A stretch of DNA of 64,000 nucleotides, taken from NCBI RefSeq assembly GCF_002970975.1, contig NZ_PNFA01000007.1, positions 124,001 to 188,000 on the forward strand, written 5' to 3'. The translations under genes and the position numbers were made by a program. The number at the start of each line of letters is the position of its first letter. Position 1 is the first letter of the stretch. This DNA is from Microbacterium halophytorum (GTDB lineage: Bacteria; Actinomycetota; Actinomycetes; Actinomycetales; Microbacteriaceae). Below the pieces are notes generated by a model, which made no database searches, had not been told where the DNA came from, and saw nothing but the letters and a program-made list of their open reading frames with translations. Positions 50,616 to 61,074 of this stretch are shown piece after piece.

Positions 50616-53600
50616 ATGAGTAAGGCGCTTTCCCGGCACAGCGCCGGCGGCAAGAGCGGCAGCAGCCGCTTCGGGCGGGTGCTGGCGGCGGGAGTCGCGG
50701 CGCTGCTCGTCGTCTCGGCGGCGGTGATCGGTGACAACACGTTCGCCCCGACAGCGGCCCAAGCCGCGACGGGCGCGTTCCCGCAATTGACCAAGCAGGT
50801 CGATGGGCAGGATGCCCATCGCGACCTCGCACCGGGGGAGTCGGTCGATTACACGGTGCAGTTCAGCACGGAGGATGCGGCATTGGACAGCCCCGTGACC
50901 GTGGTCGACGTGCTGCCCGAGGCGTTCGCCGGCTGGCAGATCAGCGGGTTGAGCGCGAACATCCCGAACTACCCAGGCGCCGCGACGGTCGAGATGCCCG
51001 GCGTCACGCCCGGCACGAGCGGTACGGTCGGCGCGACCGAGGCCGAGCGCACGATCACAGTCGACGTCGAAGCGCCTCTCGACGACGGCTCGACCGGGAT
51101 GCCGACGGGCTCGCAGGGGCTGCTCACTTACACGCTGACGGTGCCGAGTGACCTGGCGCCCGATTGGGAGTACAACAACGCAGACCTGACGAACACCGTC
51201 ACTTACACCGGCACGGCCGACCCCGCCGATCCGCCGGTCAGCATCACGGACGACGCGATCATCTCCGTCAACGTCCCGATCACGGTGGACGTGACCCCGT
51301 CGAAGACGTGGGAGCCCGCTGCGCAGCCATTCGAGCCCGGCGCCGCCTCGACGATGACGATCGGCGGCACGCAGGCCTCGAACGTCAACGCGACCTCGTT
51401 CGTGCTGCAGGACCCGACCGTCGCCGATGACGGCGCCGCGACGCTCGACGCGTCAAACCCGTTCCGCTACGTCGACTTCGCTGGTTTTGCGACCGATCCG
51501 ACGACCGACCAGTCTGGCTGGCCGGAGGGCGCGACCGAAGCGAGCGTCGAGGCGTACGTCTACGATGGCTCGACGTGGAATTGGACCACCTACGACGGTT
51601 CCATCGCCGATGCGGATGTCGCGGGCATTCGGATCACCTACACGGGCGACATCCCGCCAGAGGCCGTCGCGAGCCAAGCCTTCGACGTCGCGCAGCGTGC
51701 CGATGACCGCATTGACGGCACCGCGCTGAACGCCGGATACAACGCCTCCAACGTGATGTCGGCGACCGTGACGGTCGACGGTGAGGACCCGGTGACGCAG
51801 ACATCGAACGCCGACTTCGCCGTCACCCCCGTCGTGATCGACGTCAACGCTGGCAAGGCCTTCATCGGCGCCGACGGAGCGGAGGTCGAGAACCTCGAAA
51901 CCGTCTCGGGCAATGAGGCCGATGTCGTGATCACGGGGCAGAACGCGCAGGCCCCCGACAGCTCGAACCTCGACAGCCTGACGATCAGCGAGCCGGGCGA
52001 GGGCGCGAACGCCGCGTACTTCTCAGACGACATCGCATTCGTCGGCTTCTCCGACGACCTCACGTACGAGGTGTGGCCCGAGGGTGCGACCGGCGGCAGC
52101 ATCACCTGGTACGTCGAGGGCGGCGAACCGATCACCGAGGAGTTGACGGTGAGCGAGCCGCTTCCCGACCCGCCTGCGGGCGAGACCGTCACGGGCTTCG
52201 ACGTCACATTCACGGGCGCGATTCCGCCCGGCGCGACGAGCCAGATCCGCTACACCGTCGATACGGACGAGAACCTGGCCCCGGATGGAGGTCAGACCGA
52301 GCCGTACGTCAACACGATCGACGTCGAGGGCACCTCCCCGAGCGTCGAGGAGCCGGCGACCGACAGCGACGACGCGAGCCTCGTGCTCGTCGCACCGGCG
52401 ATCGTCACCGATATCGAGAAGCAGGTCAGCCCCGCCATCGTCTTCCCCGGCGACAACGTCATCGTCGAGCTGCCGACCACGACCACGACGACAGGCGACG
52501 ACGCGCACCCGACCGAGATCATTGTGACCGACCAGTGGCAGGGCGAGGGCACCTTCTGGGACGCATTCGACCTGACGCAGATCGTCGCACCGATCGACGT
52601 TCCCGAGGGCTCCACACTCACCGTCGAGCGGTACGACGAGACTGACCAGGCGTGGGTCGAGGTCGCGACGCTCACGGAGACGGGGACCGAGAACATCCCG
52701 GTCCCCGAACCTGAGGACACCACGGGCATCCGGTTCACGTACTCGAACCCGGCCGGCTTCGGCGCCACGACCGACGTTCAGCCGAACTTGATGTTCGTCG
52801 CGCGCGACACGTTGCGCAGCACGGGCGAGACGACCTCGCCGAACGACGGGTTCCCCTATGACCCGACGCCCTACACCAACACGGCGCGGTCGGACGCCAC
52901 CGGTCAGCTCGACACACGCCTCGTCGTCGACGACGACGAGGCGACCGACGACGGCAGCATCCGACACTTGGACGGCGACATCGGGCCGCTGTGGAACGAC
53001 AAGAACTGGACCGACGACCTGCTCGTGTCGCAGTCGGGCGCCGAGAGCTCGACGGTGCAGCGCTGGGCAGTGACTGAGGCGGGCTTCACGCAGGTCACGC
53101 TGACCGACCCCGCCGCGCCGACCGCTGACGGCGCCGGCACGGTGTTCGAGGCGTTCGACCTGCTCCGCGTTGACCCGATCCTGATCGCCGACGAGCCCGA
53201 GATGGAGTGGGACGACGTCGTCGACGTGCAGCTGTACGACGGCGCCGACTGGGTGTCGGTCGCCGCTCCCGACGGCAGCTGGATGAACGACCAGGGCTTC
53301 AAGGGCTACCAGCTCACGAACGCCGAGCGGCAGAGCACGCTCGGAATCCGCCTCGTGCTCGAGCCGGACGATGCGGGTCGCCAGGCGGCGATCGATGCCG
53401 GTCGGCCAGACGCGCCCGGCGTCGGCACCGGCATCATGCACACGGGCGACATCCGCAGCTACACCTTGGACTGGCGCCTGCGCAACGAGGCACGGCCCGA
53501 TGGCGGCGAGGTCAAGTGGGTCACGTCGAGCACGCCATTCAACTGTGCGGAGGCGGCGGAAGGCTGCATCGACAACACGTTCGAGATGACGGGAACGCGG

Positions 53601-56600
53601 GACGACGGCACAGTGACCGCTGACGCGGACGACATGATCAATCTGATCGATGGCACCGGCAATGTGCAGCTGAGCAAGACGGTCGACGAACTGCCCGACG
53701 GCGAGGCCGTCTCGCTCATCGCACCGAAGCCGGGCGACCTCGATCAGGCCGACTACCCGACCACGTCGTACACGCTGACGGCCGAGAACGCCTCGAGCAG
53801 CGAGAGCGGCAAGGGAGTCATGAAGCTCTCTCGCGTGCGGGTGACCGACGTCGCGACCGACGCGCTCGGGGCGACCGATATGGCGACGAGCCCCTTCGAG
53901 GGGCGTGACTTCGACGCCGAGGCCGCGAGTGCTGCCGGCAACCACTGGGATGAGTTCAACGTCACGGGGATCTCGTTCCAGGACCTGCCCTCATACATCG
54001 ACAAGGACCAGAGCACGGTCGAGCTGTGGCTGTACAACGGCGGCAGCCCGACGACGGCGAACTACTCGATCGCAGAGATCGAGGCGGGGGCGGCCGACGC
54101 CGACCTGGCCGACGCGATCGGCGTCTCGGTGACCTACCAGGGCACCGACCCGGAGACGAACGGCAACCGCATCGTCGCCGGCGACGACCTCACGATGCGC
54201 CTCGACGTACAGCTGCGCGCTGAGCACCGCTCGACGGGTGAGCCTGTGGAGGGCGGCGAGGACGGGGTGCCGGTCTCGGTTCCGAACGAGGCGCGCACGC
54301 TCGGCCAGGACGTCGTCATCAACCCCGACGCCGAGCCGGCTGACGAGGAGAACGCCGAGGCGCTGCTCGACGCCGCGTCGATCGACGTCGGCCTCACCAA
54401 GGACGTCACGGTCGGCGACGGCGGTACGACGCTGATCGAGACCGACCCGGATGCGCCCGTCCACGTGAACCTCGTGGCGACGCCGGGCGAGACGACGGCC
54501 CCGCTGTCGCAGCTCACGATCGAGGACACGACGGCCGAGTTCTGGGAGAAGTTCGAGCTCGTCTCCCTGCCGGAGCCCGGCGCCGTGCCGACGGATTCCG
54601 ACCAGTACTCCTACGACTACTTCGTCGACGGGGCCTGGGTCGCACAGGACGACTTCACGGGCGAGCTGACCGACGTCTACGGCGTGCGGATCACCTTCGA
54701 CCGCGCCGACGGCGAGATGTTCCCGCTGGGGGCGACCTCGTGGACATCCGGATGGGGCTCGGCCGAGCTGCCGATCGATGTGCAATTGCGCGACCCGGCC
54801 GATGTCGATTGGGATGCGGGCCTGGTGATCAACAACGAGGCGCTGGCGATCGCGAACGGCAGTGCTTCCGAAGAGGCCGAGGACCGCGACCCCGCGCAGA
54901 TCGACTTCTCGCCGGGCGAGCACCGGATCACGGTCTCCAAGCGCGCACCGCTCGACGAGTCGTCGCACACCGTCGATCCGCTGGCGAGCAACCAGTGGCA
55001 GCTGATCTTCACGAACGACGGCACGAGCTACCTGCCGATCGAGACGATCACCGACTACCTGCCGGCGGATCTGACGTGGGACGGCGCGCAGCCGACCTAC
55101 GAGCGGACCGATGGCGGCAGCCTCCCGATCGACCCCGAGGAGATCGCGGTCGCGCTGAGCGATGATGGCAGCGAGCTCTCGTTCACCTGGCCGGAGGGCT
55201 CGCGCATGCAGCCGGGGGAGACGGTGACGATCAACCTCGGGCTGATCCTCGAAGCGGGCGTCGCCCCGGACGAGCGGGTCTGGAACGCGGTCGTGGCAGA
55301 AACCGGCGTCGACCTCGTCAGCTGCACGCAGCCGACCGAGTTCGGGCAGGACGCGACGAACGCACCCGAGACCGGGGCGACAGAGTGCGGAAACGCGAAC
55401 TACGTGCAGCCGCGCGAGGGCACCCTCGTCGGCGCACAGAAGTTCGTCAACGGCGAGTACGTCGACACCCTGGGCGAGGACCTCGTCTCGGGCGAGGTCA
55501 ACACCGCCACGGGCGAGGCGGAGTGCACGAGCCCGAGCGCACCCGCCGATTACACCCGCACTCCCTGCGCCGACTACACCGCCGTCGGTGGCACGGACCA
55601 CTGGCAACTGAACCACGTGAACGCGGGCACGGACCCGCTCACGCAGATGACGATCGTCGACATGCTGCCGCGCCCCGGCGACCGGCTGTTGGCCGGTGGG
55701 GGCGACCGCAACAGCACGTGGCAGTCGGTACTCGACACCGACTCGATCCTGCTCTCCGGTGACGTGTCGGAACGAGCGAGCGGGACGATCGAAGTGACGA
55801 CCGACCCGACGGCGTGCATCGGCAGCGATCCGTCCTCGTCGATGTGGCCGGATGACCCGGAGTGCGATGACCCCACCAACCCGGGAAACGCGTCTTGGGT
55901 GTCGATTTACGACTACACGGGAGCCGACCAGGACATCGTCGGCATCCGATTCGTGTTCGACATTCCGGAGGACGACCCGTTGCAGCCGGGCGAATGGATC
56001 AACATTTGGTTCGACACCGTGAACCGCGTCGTCGACCAGACCGACCTCGGCCTGCAGCCGACGCTGGAGCAGTACCAGGAGGAGCAGTTCGCCTGGAACC
56101 AGAACGGTGTCACGGCCATCGGCGTCAGCGGCGACCGCGTCGACCTCGTCAAGGCCCCGGAGCCCGCGGGCGTGACGCTCAAGACGGGTTCGCTCGAGCT
56201 GTCGAAGACGGTCGTCGACAACGGGGTCACACAGATTCCCGACTCGTTCGATGTCGAACTCGTCTGCACCGTGCCGAGCGGCGTCGCCGACCCCGAGCGC
56301 GTCGCGCTCGACCTCGGTGAGTCGTCGACTGTGACGCTGCCGGCCGACGGCACGCCCGTCACGCTCGACGGCCTGCCGATCGGCACTGACTGCACCGTCA
56401 CGGAGACCGGCGAGGTCGGCGAGTACGGTGAGATCGCCCGCACCTTCCAGTCGAGCCCCGGCGTCACCCCGTCGGCCGACGGCATGAGTGCCGAGGTCGA
56501 GATCCGGGAGCGCCCGCTCGCGAACGACGTGACGACCGTGGGCGTGACCAACACCTACGCCCTCGGCCAGCTCGTCGTCGAGAAGTCGGTCGTCAGCGGC

Positions 56601-59396
56601 AACGACAACGAGCTCACGCCCGAGCAGACGGAGCAGACGTTCGACTTCTCCATGACATGTGTCGCTGGTGACGGCGAGCCGCTGCCTCCGGTGCAGTTCG
56701 AACTGACCTCGGGCGAGCAGCAGGTGTTCGACAACCTGCCGGTCGGAACAGTCTGCGACGTGGAGGAGACCGGCACCGGCGGTGCCGAGTCGACGACGAT
56801 CTCGGTCAACAACGGCGAGCCGACCGACGGCACCAGCTCGGGCGACGTCGAGGTGACCGACGAGGGCGCGCACGTGCTGGCGACCAACACCTTCTCGAAC
56901 GGCGGCATCGTCGTCTCGAAGCGCGTGGTCAGCGGCAACGACTACCCGCTGACGGACGACCAGTTGGCGCAGACGTACGACTTCACGATCGTCTGCACCG
57001 ACCCGGACGGCACCGAGGTGCTGAACGAGGAGTTCACGCTGGCGGCCGACGCCGAGCAGGCGTACGACGGCATGCCCGTCGGCACTGCTTGTGACGTCAC
57101 GGAGACCGGCACGGGCGGCGCAATGGCGACGACCGTGACGGTGGACGGCGCGGAGCCGGCCGACGGCACGACGGCCGACGACGTGCCGATCACCGACGAC
57201 GCCGCGACGGTCGCGTTCGAGAACTCGTTCTCGAACGGAGAGATCATCGTGTCGAAGACGATCTCGAGCGGCAACGACAACGCCGTGACGGACGACCAGC
57301 TCGCGCAGACGTTCGACTTCTCGGTCGTCTGCACGACGCCGGACGGCACGGAGCTCGACCCGGTGACGTTCACGCTCGCCGCGGATGAGGAGTTCGTCTT
57401 GGACGAGCTGCCCGTCGGCACCGAGTGCGACGTGACCGAGACGGATGCGGGCGGCGCGCAGGCGACCACCGTCACGGTGGCAGGCGAGACGACCGACGGT
57501 ACGAGCGTCGACGACGTCACCGTCGCCGATGAGGCGACCGAGGTGGCCTTCGACAACGCCTACTCGAACGGCGGCATCGTCGTCTCGAAGACCATCGTCA
57601 GCGGCAACGACAACCCGCTCACCGACGCGCAGCAGACGCAGACGTTCGACTTCTCGATCGTGTGCGTCGACCCCGACGGCACCGAGGTGCTGAACGACGA
57701 GTTCGCGCTGGGGGCCGACGAGGAGCAGGCGTACGACGGTATGGTCGTCGGCACCGAGTGCGCCGTGACGGAGACGGGCGACGGCGGAGCCGCCGCCACG
57801 ACCGTGACGGTGAACGGCGGCGACCCGACCGACGGCACGAGCACGGAGGGCGTCGTGATCGCCGACGACACCGCGACGGTCGCGTTCGAGAACTCGTTCT
57901 CGAACGGCGAGATCGTGGTCTCGAAGACGATCTCGGCGGGCAACGACAACCCGCTCACGGACGAGCAGCTCGCGGAGACGTTCGACTTCGAGGTGGTCTG
58001 CACCACTCCGGACGGCGACGTGCTCGACCCCGTGACGTTCACCCTCGCGGCGGATGAGGAGTACGTCTACGACGAGCTGCCGGTCGGCAGCGAGTGCGAC
58101 GTCACGGAGACGAACGCCGGCACGTCGATGATGACCACCATCACGGTCGACGGCGAGACGACGACGGGCACGGCCGTCGACGACGTCACGGTCGCCGACG
58201 ACCCCACCGCGGTCGCGGTCGACAACGTCTACGCCGACGGCGGCCTGGTCGTCGACAAGAGCGTCGTGAGCGGCAACGACAACCCGCTCACCGATGAGCA
58301 GAGCGACCAGGTGTTCGCGTTCTCGATCGTCTGCGTCGACCCCGACACCGGCGACGAGCTCCTGAACGAGACCTTCGAGCTCGCCGACGGCGGCCAGTAC
58401 CCAGTCGAGGGCCTGCCCGTCGGCACCGAGTGCGAGGTGACGGAGACGGACGACGGCGGTGCCGCGGCCACCACCATCACCGTGAACGACGCGGAGCCGA
58501 CCGACGGCACCACGGCGTCCGGTGTCGTGATCGCCGACGACACGACGAACGTCGCGTTCGAGAACTCGTTCTCGAACGGCGGCCTGGTCGTGCAGAAGTC
58601 GATCACCAGCGGCAACGACTACGAGCTCACGGAGGAGCAGCAGAACGCGACCTTCGCGTTCGAGCTGGCCTGCACCACGCCGGACGGAACCGAGCTCGAG
58701 CCGGTCGGATTCGAGCTCCAGGCGGACGAGGAATGGTCGATCGACGAGCTCCCCGTCGGCACGGAGTGCGAGCTGACCGAGACCGACGCGGGCGGCGCGC
58801 CGTCGACGAGCATCACGGTGAACGACGGCGAACCGGTCGACGGCACGTCGGCGGTCGTGACGATCGCCGACGACACCGCGACGGCCGCCGTGGCGAACAC
58901 GTTCTCGAACGGGCAGCTGATCGTCGAGAAACAGATCGGCAGCTCCGACGGGAACGAGCTCGCCGCCGATGCGGCGGACCAGACATTCGTGTTCGAGGCG
59001 GTCTGCACGACACCGGAGGGCGAGGAGCTCGAACCCGTCGAGTTCGAGCTCGCCGACGGTGAGCAGCGGATCTTCGAGGGCCTGCCGCTCGGCACCGAGT
59101 GCGCCGTGACGGAGACGGATGACGGCGGTGCCGCGACGACGACGATCACGGTCAACGACGGCGATCCGATCGACGGGACGAGCGTCGAGGCAGTGACGGT
59201 CGAGTACGAGGCGACGTACGTGCTCGTGCGGAACGAGTTCCCGGGCGTTCCGCCGGTGGAGCCCCCGGCCGACGACAGCGACGATGATCTCGCCGTGACG
59301 GGCACGGACGTGATCGGTGCCCTCGCGACGGCCCTCGCCCTGATCCTGTTCGGCGGCGGAGTCCTCCTCCTGGTCCGCCGGAACCGGGAGGCCTGA
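50616..59396 (+). CDS. Giant sortase-anchored surface protein with DUF5979-type repeats
   Basis: Protein of 2,926 residues. A signal peptide (about residues 1-50, cleavage near AQA) precedes about 1,900 residues of beta-rich modules of the DUF11/conserved-repeat type (recurring WPEGAT, FTGAIPPGA, ITYTGDIPPEA). Next come eight DUF5979 repeats of about 112 residues (from about residue 1985), a short linker, LAVTG (about residue 2891), a hydrophobic helix and RRNREA. In each repeat a Lys near the start (VVSK), an Glu (CDVTET) and an Asn (FENSFSN) are placed as in CnaB-like domains forming Lys-Asn isopeptide bonds. Two Cys per repeat could pair. GGGAG lies upstream of the ATG. Likely adhesin or stalk, anchored by the class E sortase at 5987. 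Confidence 0.92.
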   Translation: MSKALSRHSAGGKSGSSRFGRVLAAGVAALLVVSAAVIGDNTFAPTAAQAATGAFPQLTKQVDGQDAHRDLAPGESVDYTVQFSTEDAALDSPVTVVDVLPEAFAGWQISGLSANIPNYPGAATVEMPGVTPGTSGTVGATEAERTITVDVEAPLDDGSTGMPTGSQGLLTYTLTVPSDLAPDWEYNNADLTNTVTYTGTADPADPPVSITDDAIISVNVPITVDVTPSKTWEPAAQPFEPGAASTMTIGGTQASNVNATSFVLQDPTVADDGAATLDASNPFRYVDFAGFATDPTTDQSGWPEGATEASVEAYVYDGSTWNWTTYDGSIADADVAGIRITYTGDIPPEAVASQAFDVAQRADDRIDGTALNAGYNASNVMSATVTVDGEDPVTQTSNADFAVTPVVIDVNAGKAFIGADGAEVENLETVSGNEADVVITGQNAQAPDSSNLDSLTISEPGEGANAAYFSDDIAFVGFSDDLTYEVWPEGATGGSITWYVEGGEPITEELTVSEPLPDPPAGETVTGFDVTFTGAIPPGATSQIRYTVDTDENLAPDGGQTEPYVNTIDVEGTSPSVEEPATDSDDASLVLVAPAIVTDIEKQVSPAIVFPGDNVIVELPTTTTTTGDDAHPTEIIVTDQWQGEGTFWDAFDLTQIVAPIDVPEGSTLTVERYDETDQAWVEVATLTETGTENIPVPEPEDTTGIRFTYSNPAGFGATTDVQPNLMFVARDTLRSTGETTSPNDGFPYDPTPYTNTARSDATGQLDTRLVVDDDEATDDGSIRHLDGDIGPLWNDKNWTDDLLVSQSGAESSTVQRWAVTEAGFTQVTLTDPAAPTADGAGTVFEAFDLLRVDPILIADEPEMEWDDVVDVQLYDGADWVSVAAPDGSWMNDQGFKGYQLTNAERQSTLGIRLVLEPDDAGRQAAIDAGRPDAPGVGTGIMHTGDIRSYTLDWRLRNEARPDGGEVKWVTSSTPFNCAEAAEGCIDNTFEMTGTRDDGTVTADADDMINLIDGTGNVQLSKTVDELPDGEAVSLIAPKPGDLDQADYPTTSYTLTAENASSSESGKGVMKLSRVRVTDVATDALGATDMATSPFEGRDFDAEAASAAGNHWDEFNVTGISFQDLPSYIDKDQSTVELWLYNGGSPTTANYSIAEIEAGAADADLADAIGVSVTYQGTDPETNGNRIVAGDDLTMRLDVQLRAEHRSTGEPVEGGEDGVPVSVPNEARTLGQDVVINPDAEPADEENAEALLDAASIDVGLTKDVTVGDGGTTLIETDPDAPVHVNLVATPGETTAPLSQLTIEDTTAEFWEKFELVSLPEPGAVPTDSDQYSYDYFVDGAWVAQDDFTGELTDVYGVRITFDRADGEMFPLGATSWTSGWGSAELPIDVQLRDPADVDWDAGLVINNEALAIANGSASEEAEDRDPAQIDFSPGEHRITVSKRAPLDESSHTVDPLASNQWQLIFTNDGTSYLPIETITDYLPADLTWDGAQPTYERTDGGSLPIDPEEIAVALSDDGSELSFTWPEGSRMQPGETVTINLGLILEAGVAPDERVWNAVVAETGVDLVSCTQPTEFGQDATNAPETGATECGNANYVQPREGTLVGAQKFVNGEYVDTLGEDLVSGEVNTATGEAECTSPSAPADYTRTPCADYTAVGGTDHWQLNHVNAGTDPLTQMTIVDMLPRPGDRLLAGGGDRNSTWQSVLDTDSILLSGDVSERASGTIEVTTDPTACIGSDPSSSMWPDDPECDDPTNPGNASWVSIYDYTGADQDIVGIRFVFDIPEDDPLQPGEWINIWFDTVNRVVDQTDLGLQPTLEQYQEEQFAWNQNGVTAIGVSGDRVDLVKAPEPAGVTLKTGSLELSKTVVDNGVTQIPDSFDVELVCTVPSGVADPERVALDLGESSTVTLPADGTPVTLDGLPIGTDCTVTETGEVGEYGEIARTFQSSPGVTPSADGMSAEVEIRERPLANDVTTVGVTNTYALGQLVVEKSVVSGNDNELTPEQTEQTFDFSMTCVAGDGEPLPPVQFELTSGEQQVFDNLPVGTVCDVEETGTGGAESTTISVNNGEPTDGTSSGDVEVTDEGAHVLATNTFSNGGIVVSKRVVSGNDYPLTDDQLAQTYDFTIVCTDPDGTEVLNEEFTLAADAEQAYDGMPVGTACDVTETGTGGAMATTVTVDGAEPADGTTADDVPITDDAATVAFENSFSNGEIIVSKTISSGNDNAVTDDQLAQTFDFSVVCTTPDGTELDPVTFTLAADEEFVLDELPVGTECDVTETDAGGAQATTVTVAGETTDGTSVDDVTVADEATEVAFDNAYSNGGIVVSKTIVSGNDNPLTDAQQTQTFDFSIVCVDPDGTEVLNDEFALGADEEQAYDGMVVGTECAVTETGDGGAAATTVTVNGGDPTDGTSTEGVVIADDTATVAFENSFSNGEIVVSKTISAGNDNPLTDEQLAETFDFEVVCTTPDGDVLDPVTFTLAADEEYVYDELPVGSECDVTETNAGTSMMTTITVDGETTTGTAVDDVTVADDPTAVAVDNVYADGGLVVDKSVVSGNDNPLTDEQSDQVFAFSIVCVDPDTGDELLNETFELADGGQYPVEGLPVGTECEVTETDDGGAAATTITVNDAEPTDGTTASGVVIADDTTNVAFENSFSNGGLVVQKSITSGNDYELTEEQQNATFAFELACTTPDGTELEPVGFELQADEEWSIDELPVGTECELTETDAGGAPSTSITVNDGEPVDGTSAVVTIADDTATAAVANTFSNGQLIVEKQIGSSDGNELAADAADQTFVFEAVCTTPEGEELEPVEFELADGEQRIFEGLPLGTECAVTETDDGGAATTTITVNDGDPIDGTSVEAVTVEYEATYVLVRNEFPGVPPVEPPADDSDDDLAVTGTDVIGALATALALILFGGGVLLLVRRNREA
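56567..59230 (+). repeat. Eight tandem DUF5979-type repeats in the surface protein gene
   Basis: Units start near 56567, 56902, 57240, 57572, 57909, 58242, 58581 and 58914, a period of 332-339 bp. The six between 56902 and 58900 are most alike (SGNDNPLTDEQ, LPVGTECDVTET, ENSFSNG), which suggests recent internal duplication. Alternate units share variants (EIIVSKTIS versus GIVVSK), as if expanded in pairs. Confidence 0.85.
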
Positions 59397-59405
59397 GCCG
59401 GGTCA

Positions 59406-59454
59406 GGCGGGCGATGCCCCGCCCCGGATGGACCGGGGCGGGGCCTCGCCCGCC
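59406..59454 (+). terminator. Strong terminator hairpin after the surface protein
   Basis: Arms of 22 bp with one mismatch (start GGCGGGCGATGCCCC, five-base loop ATGGA) ten bases after the stop codon. Confidence 0.75.
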
Positions 59455-59476
59455 GTCCCCGCGCCGTGTTCCCTCA

Positions 59477-59609
59477 GGTGCGGTTGATCGTGGGTGCAGC
59501 GCGCGGACCCGCACGAAGCGGCACTTGAGCGGGGTGTTATCGGTTCGGGTGCGGCATCGTGTGGGTGCAGCGCGCCTGGACTCGCAACGAGGGCACCCGA
59601 GCGGTGGGG
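59477..59609. repeat. Two imperfect direct repeats of about 58 bp
   Basis: Copy 1 (59477-59534) and copy 2 (59548-59609) share GGTGCGG, ATCGTG, GGGTGCAGCGCGC, CTCGCA/CCGCA-ACGA and GGCAC-GAGCGG blocks at a 71-72 bp period. They lie in the 235-bp gap between convergent genes and do not look coding. Confidence 0.65.
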
Positions 59610-59631
59610 GGCGCGGTCGCGAGGCTCGGGC

Positions 59632-61074
59632 TCAGCGCTTCGGAGGCGCCGGGGAAGCTTCGTTCTGTGGCGACCTCGCGGCTTCCGGCACGCTCGCGCC
59701 GCCCTCCGCCGCGGCATCCGGGGTCGGGGCCGCGACGCCGGATGCCGCGGCCGCGTCCATCTCGGCGGGGCGCCGCACCAACTCGATGACCAGCAGCACG
59801 ACGAGCACGAGTACGACCGTCGTCACGACGGCGCCCGTCGTGACGGGGCGCGTGAGGAACAGGGCGAAGACGCCGACCAGGATCGTGAGCACGATGATCG
59901 CGGGGCGCCAGCGGTCGACGGCGCGGCCGAAGGCGCCGGTGCGGACGCCGTGTCGGTCGGCGGCGCCTCGCACCGCCGAGAAGGCGCTGCTCGTCGCTCC
60001 GCGCAGCGCAGCGGCGGGGCGCGAACGACCGGAGAGCCACGCACCGAGCGCGACGAAGGCGCTCAGCACGATCAGCGCCGTGAGGGTCGATGAGAGGAGC
60101 TCGGTGAGCTGGTCGAAGATGCTCCTGGCCGTTCCGGCCGGCATCACGGACGGGCTCACGGCCCCGACGAAGAAGACCCTGCCGGCGCCGAGCCCCGCCG
60201 CGAGAAGCAGGAAGGAAGCGGCGAGGCCGATGCCCGCCCAGCCCAGCGCACGCGCGCGGCGATGGGCCGTCGCGACGCCGGCGGCGACGAGGCCCAGGAC
60301 GAGCCACGGCAGCCAGTACCCGGCGGCGACGGCGATCTGATACACCGTGCGGACGAGCACGAGGGCGTCCGCCGTGACCAGCGGGATCGAGCGGTCGATC
60401 GCGGGGATGTTCTCGGCGAAGCCGAAGCCCTCGTCGATGAGCACCTCCTTCACCTGCTCGATGAGCGTGTTCAGCTCGAGCGTCACGGTGCCGTCGTCGG
60501 AGAGCTGGATCGCGGTGTCGGGGTCGCCCTGGATGATGGCGATCGCACGGCCGTGCGTCTCCCGAAGGGTGTTCTCCCAGAGCTGGGCGAACTGCGGCGA
60601 GGCCACGACCTTGTCGACGCCGCTGCTGATCAGCGACCGCACGCCCTCCGACGCGGGCCCGGCGAGCAGGGGGATCGCGTCCTGGGCGCGCGGCGGCAGG
60701 TCGAGTTCGGCGAGCCCCGTGAACAGGTCGCCGACGAGGGAATCGATGTCGACGTTCTCCTCGATCGCCTGGACGGCCTGGTCGGCGACGAAGTCCTGTA
60801 CCTGAGGGTCCTCCGCGAGCGGAGCGAAGGTCGCGACGAAGCGGTCGGTGTCGACGAGCTGCACCCGCGCCCAGGTGCCGAGCACCGCGATGGGCGCCAG
60901 GAGAACGCTGACGAGGATCAGGACGACCGCAACCGTCGAGCGGCCCCAGTCGCGTTTCGACGGGCGCTCCGCCTCCTCGAGTTCGCGATTGCGCGCCTCG
61001 AGTCGCGCGAGCCGGGCCTTCAGGGCGTCGATGTCGTCGGGGCGTTCGAGCTCCGACGTCTCCTCAGCGGACAT
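59632..61074 (-). CDS. Hypothetical membrane protein with large external domain
   Basis: Protein of 480 residues. An N-terminal coiled coil ([22 protein letters not shown]) is followed by a membrane helix (about residues 48-70), an external domain of about 200 residues ([26 protein letters not shown]...), and four further helices ending in an Ala/Pro-rich cytoplasmic tail. Similar integral membrane proteins are widespread in Actinobacteria without assigned function. Regulon site 8 is 70 bases upstream with TTGTCT at 61114-61109, so it may belong to the LuxR regulon. Confidence 0.8.
   Translation of the reverse strand: MSAEETSELERPDDIDALKARLARLEARNRELEEAERPSKRDWGRSTVAVVLILVSVLLAPIAVLGTWARVQLVDTDRFVATFAPLAEDPQVQDFVADQAVQAIEENVDIDSLVGDLFTGLAELDLPPRAQDAIPLLAGPASEGVRSLISSGVDKVVASPQFAQLWENTLRETHGRAIAIIQGDPDTAIQLSDDGTVTLELNTLIEQVKEVLIDEGFGFAENIPAIDRSIPLVTADALVLVRTVYQIAVAAGYWLPWLVLGLVAAGVATAHRRARALGWAGIGLAASFLLLAAGLGAGRVFFVGAVSPSVMPAGTARSIFDQLTELLSSTLTALIVLSAFVALGAWLSGRSRPAAALRGATSSAFSAVRGAADRHGVRTGAFGRAVDRWRPAIIVLTILVGVFALFLTRPVTTGAVVTTVVLVLVVLLVIELVRRPAEMDAAAASGVAAPTPDAAAEGGASVPEAARSPQNEASPAPPKR

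Noticed and set aside
52023..56873. Two long minus-strand open frames (640 and 960 codons) opposite the surface protein
   Set aside because: They mirror the codon bias of the strongly supported plus-strand gene, have Arg/Val/Asp-rich low-information translations and no motifs or ribosome-binding sites.
56567..59230. Regular repeats suggesting a CRISPR-like array
   Set aside because: The period is about 335 bp, fully in frame, and encodes protein domains. There are no spacers and no cas genes.
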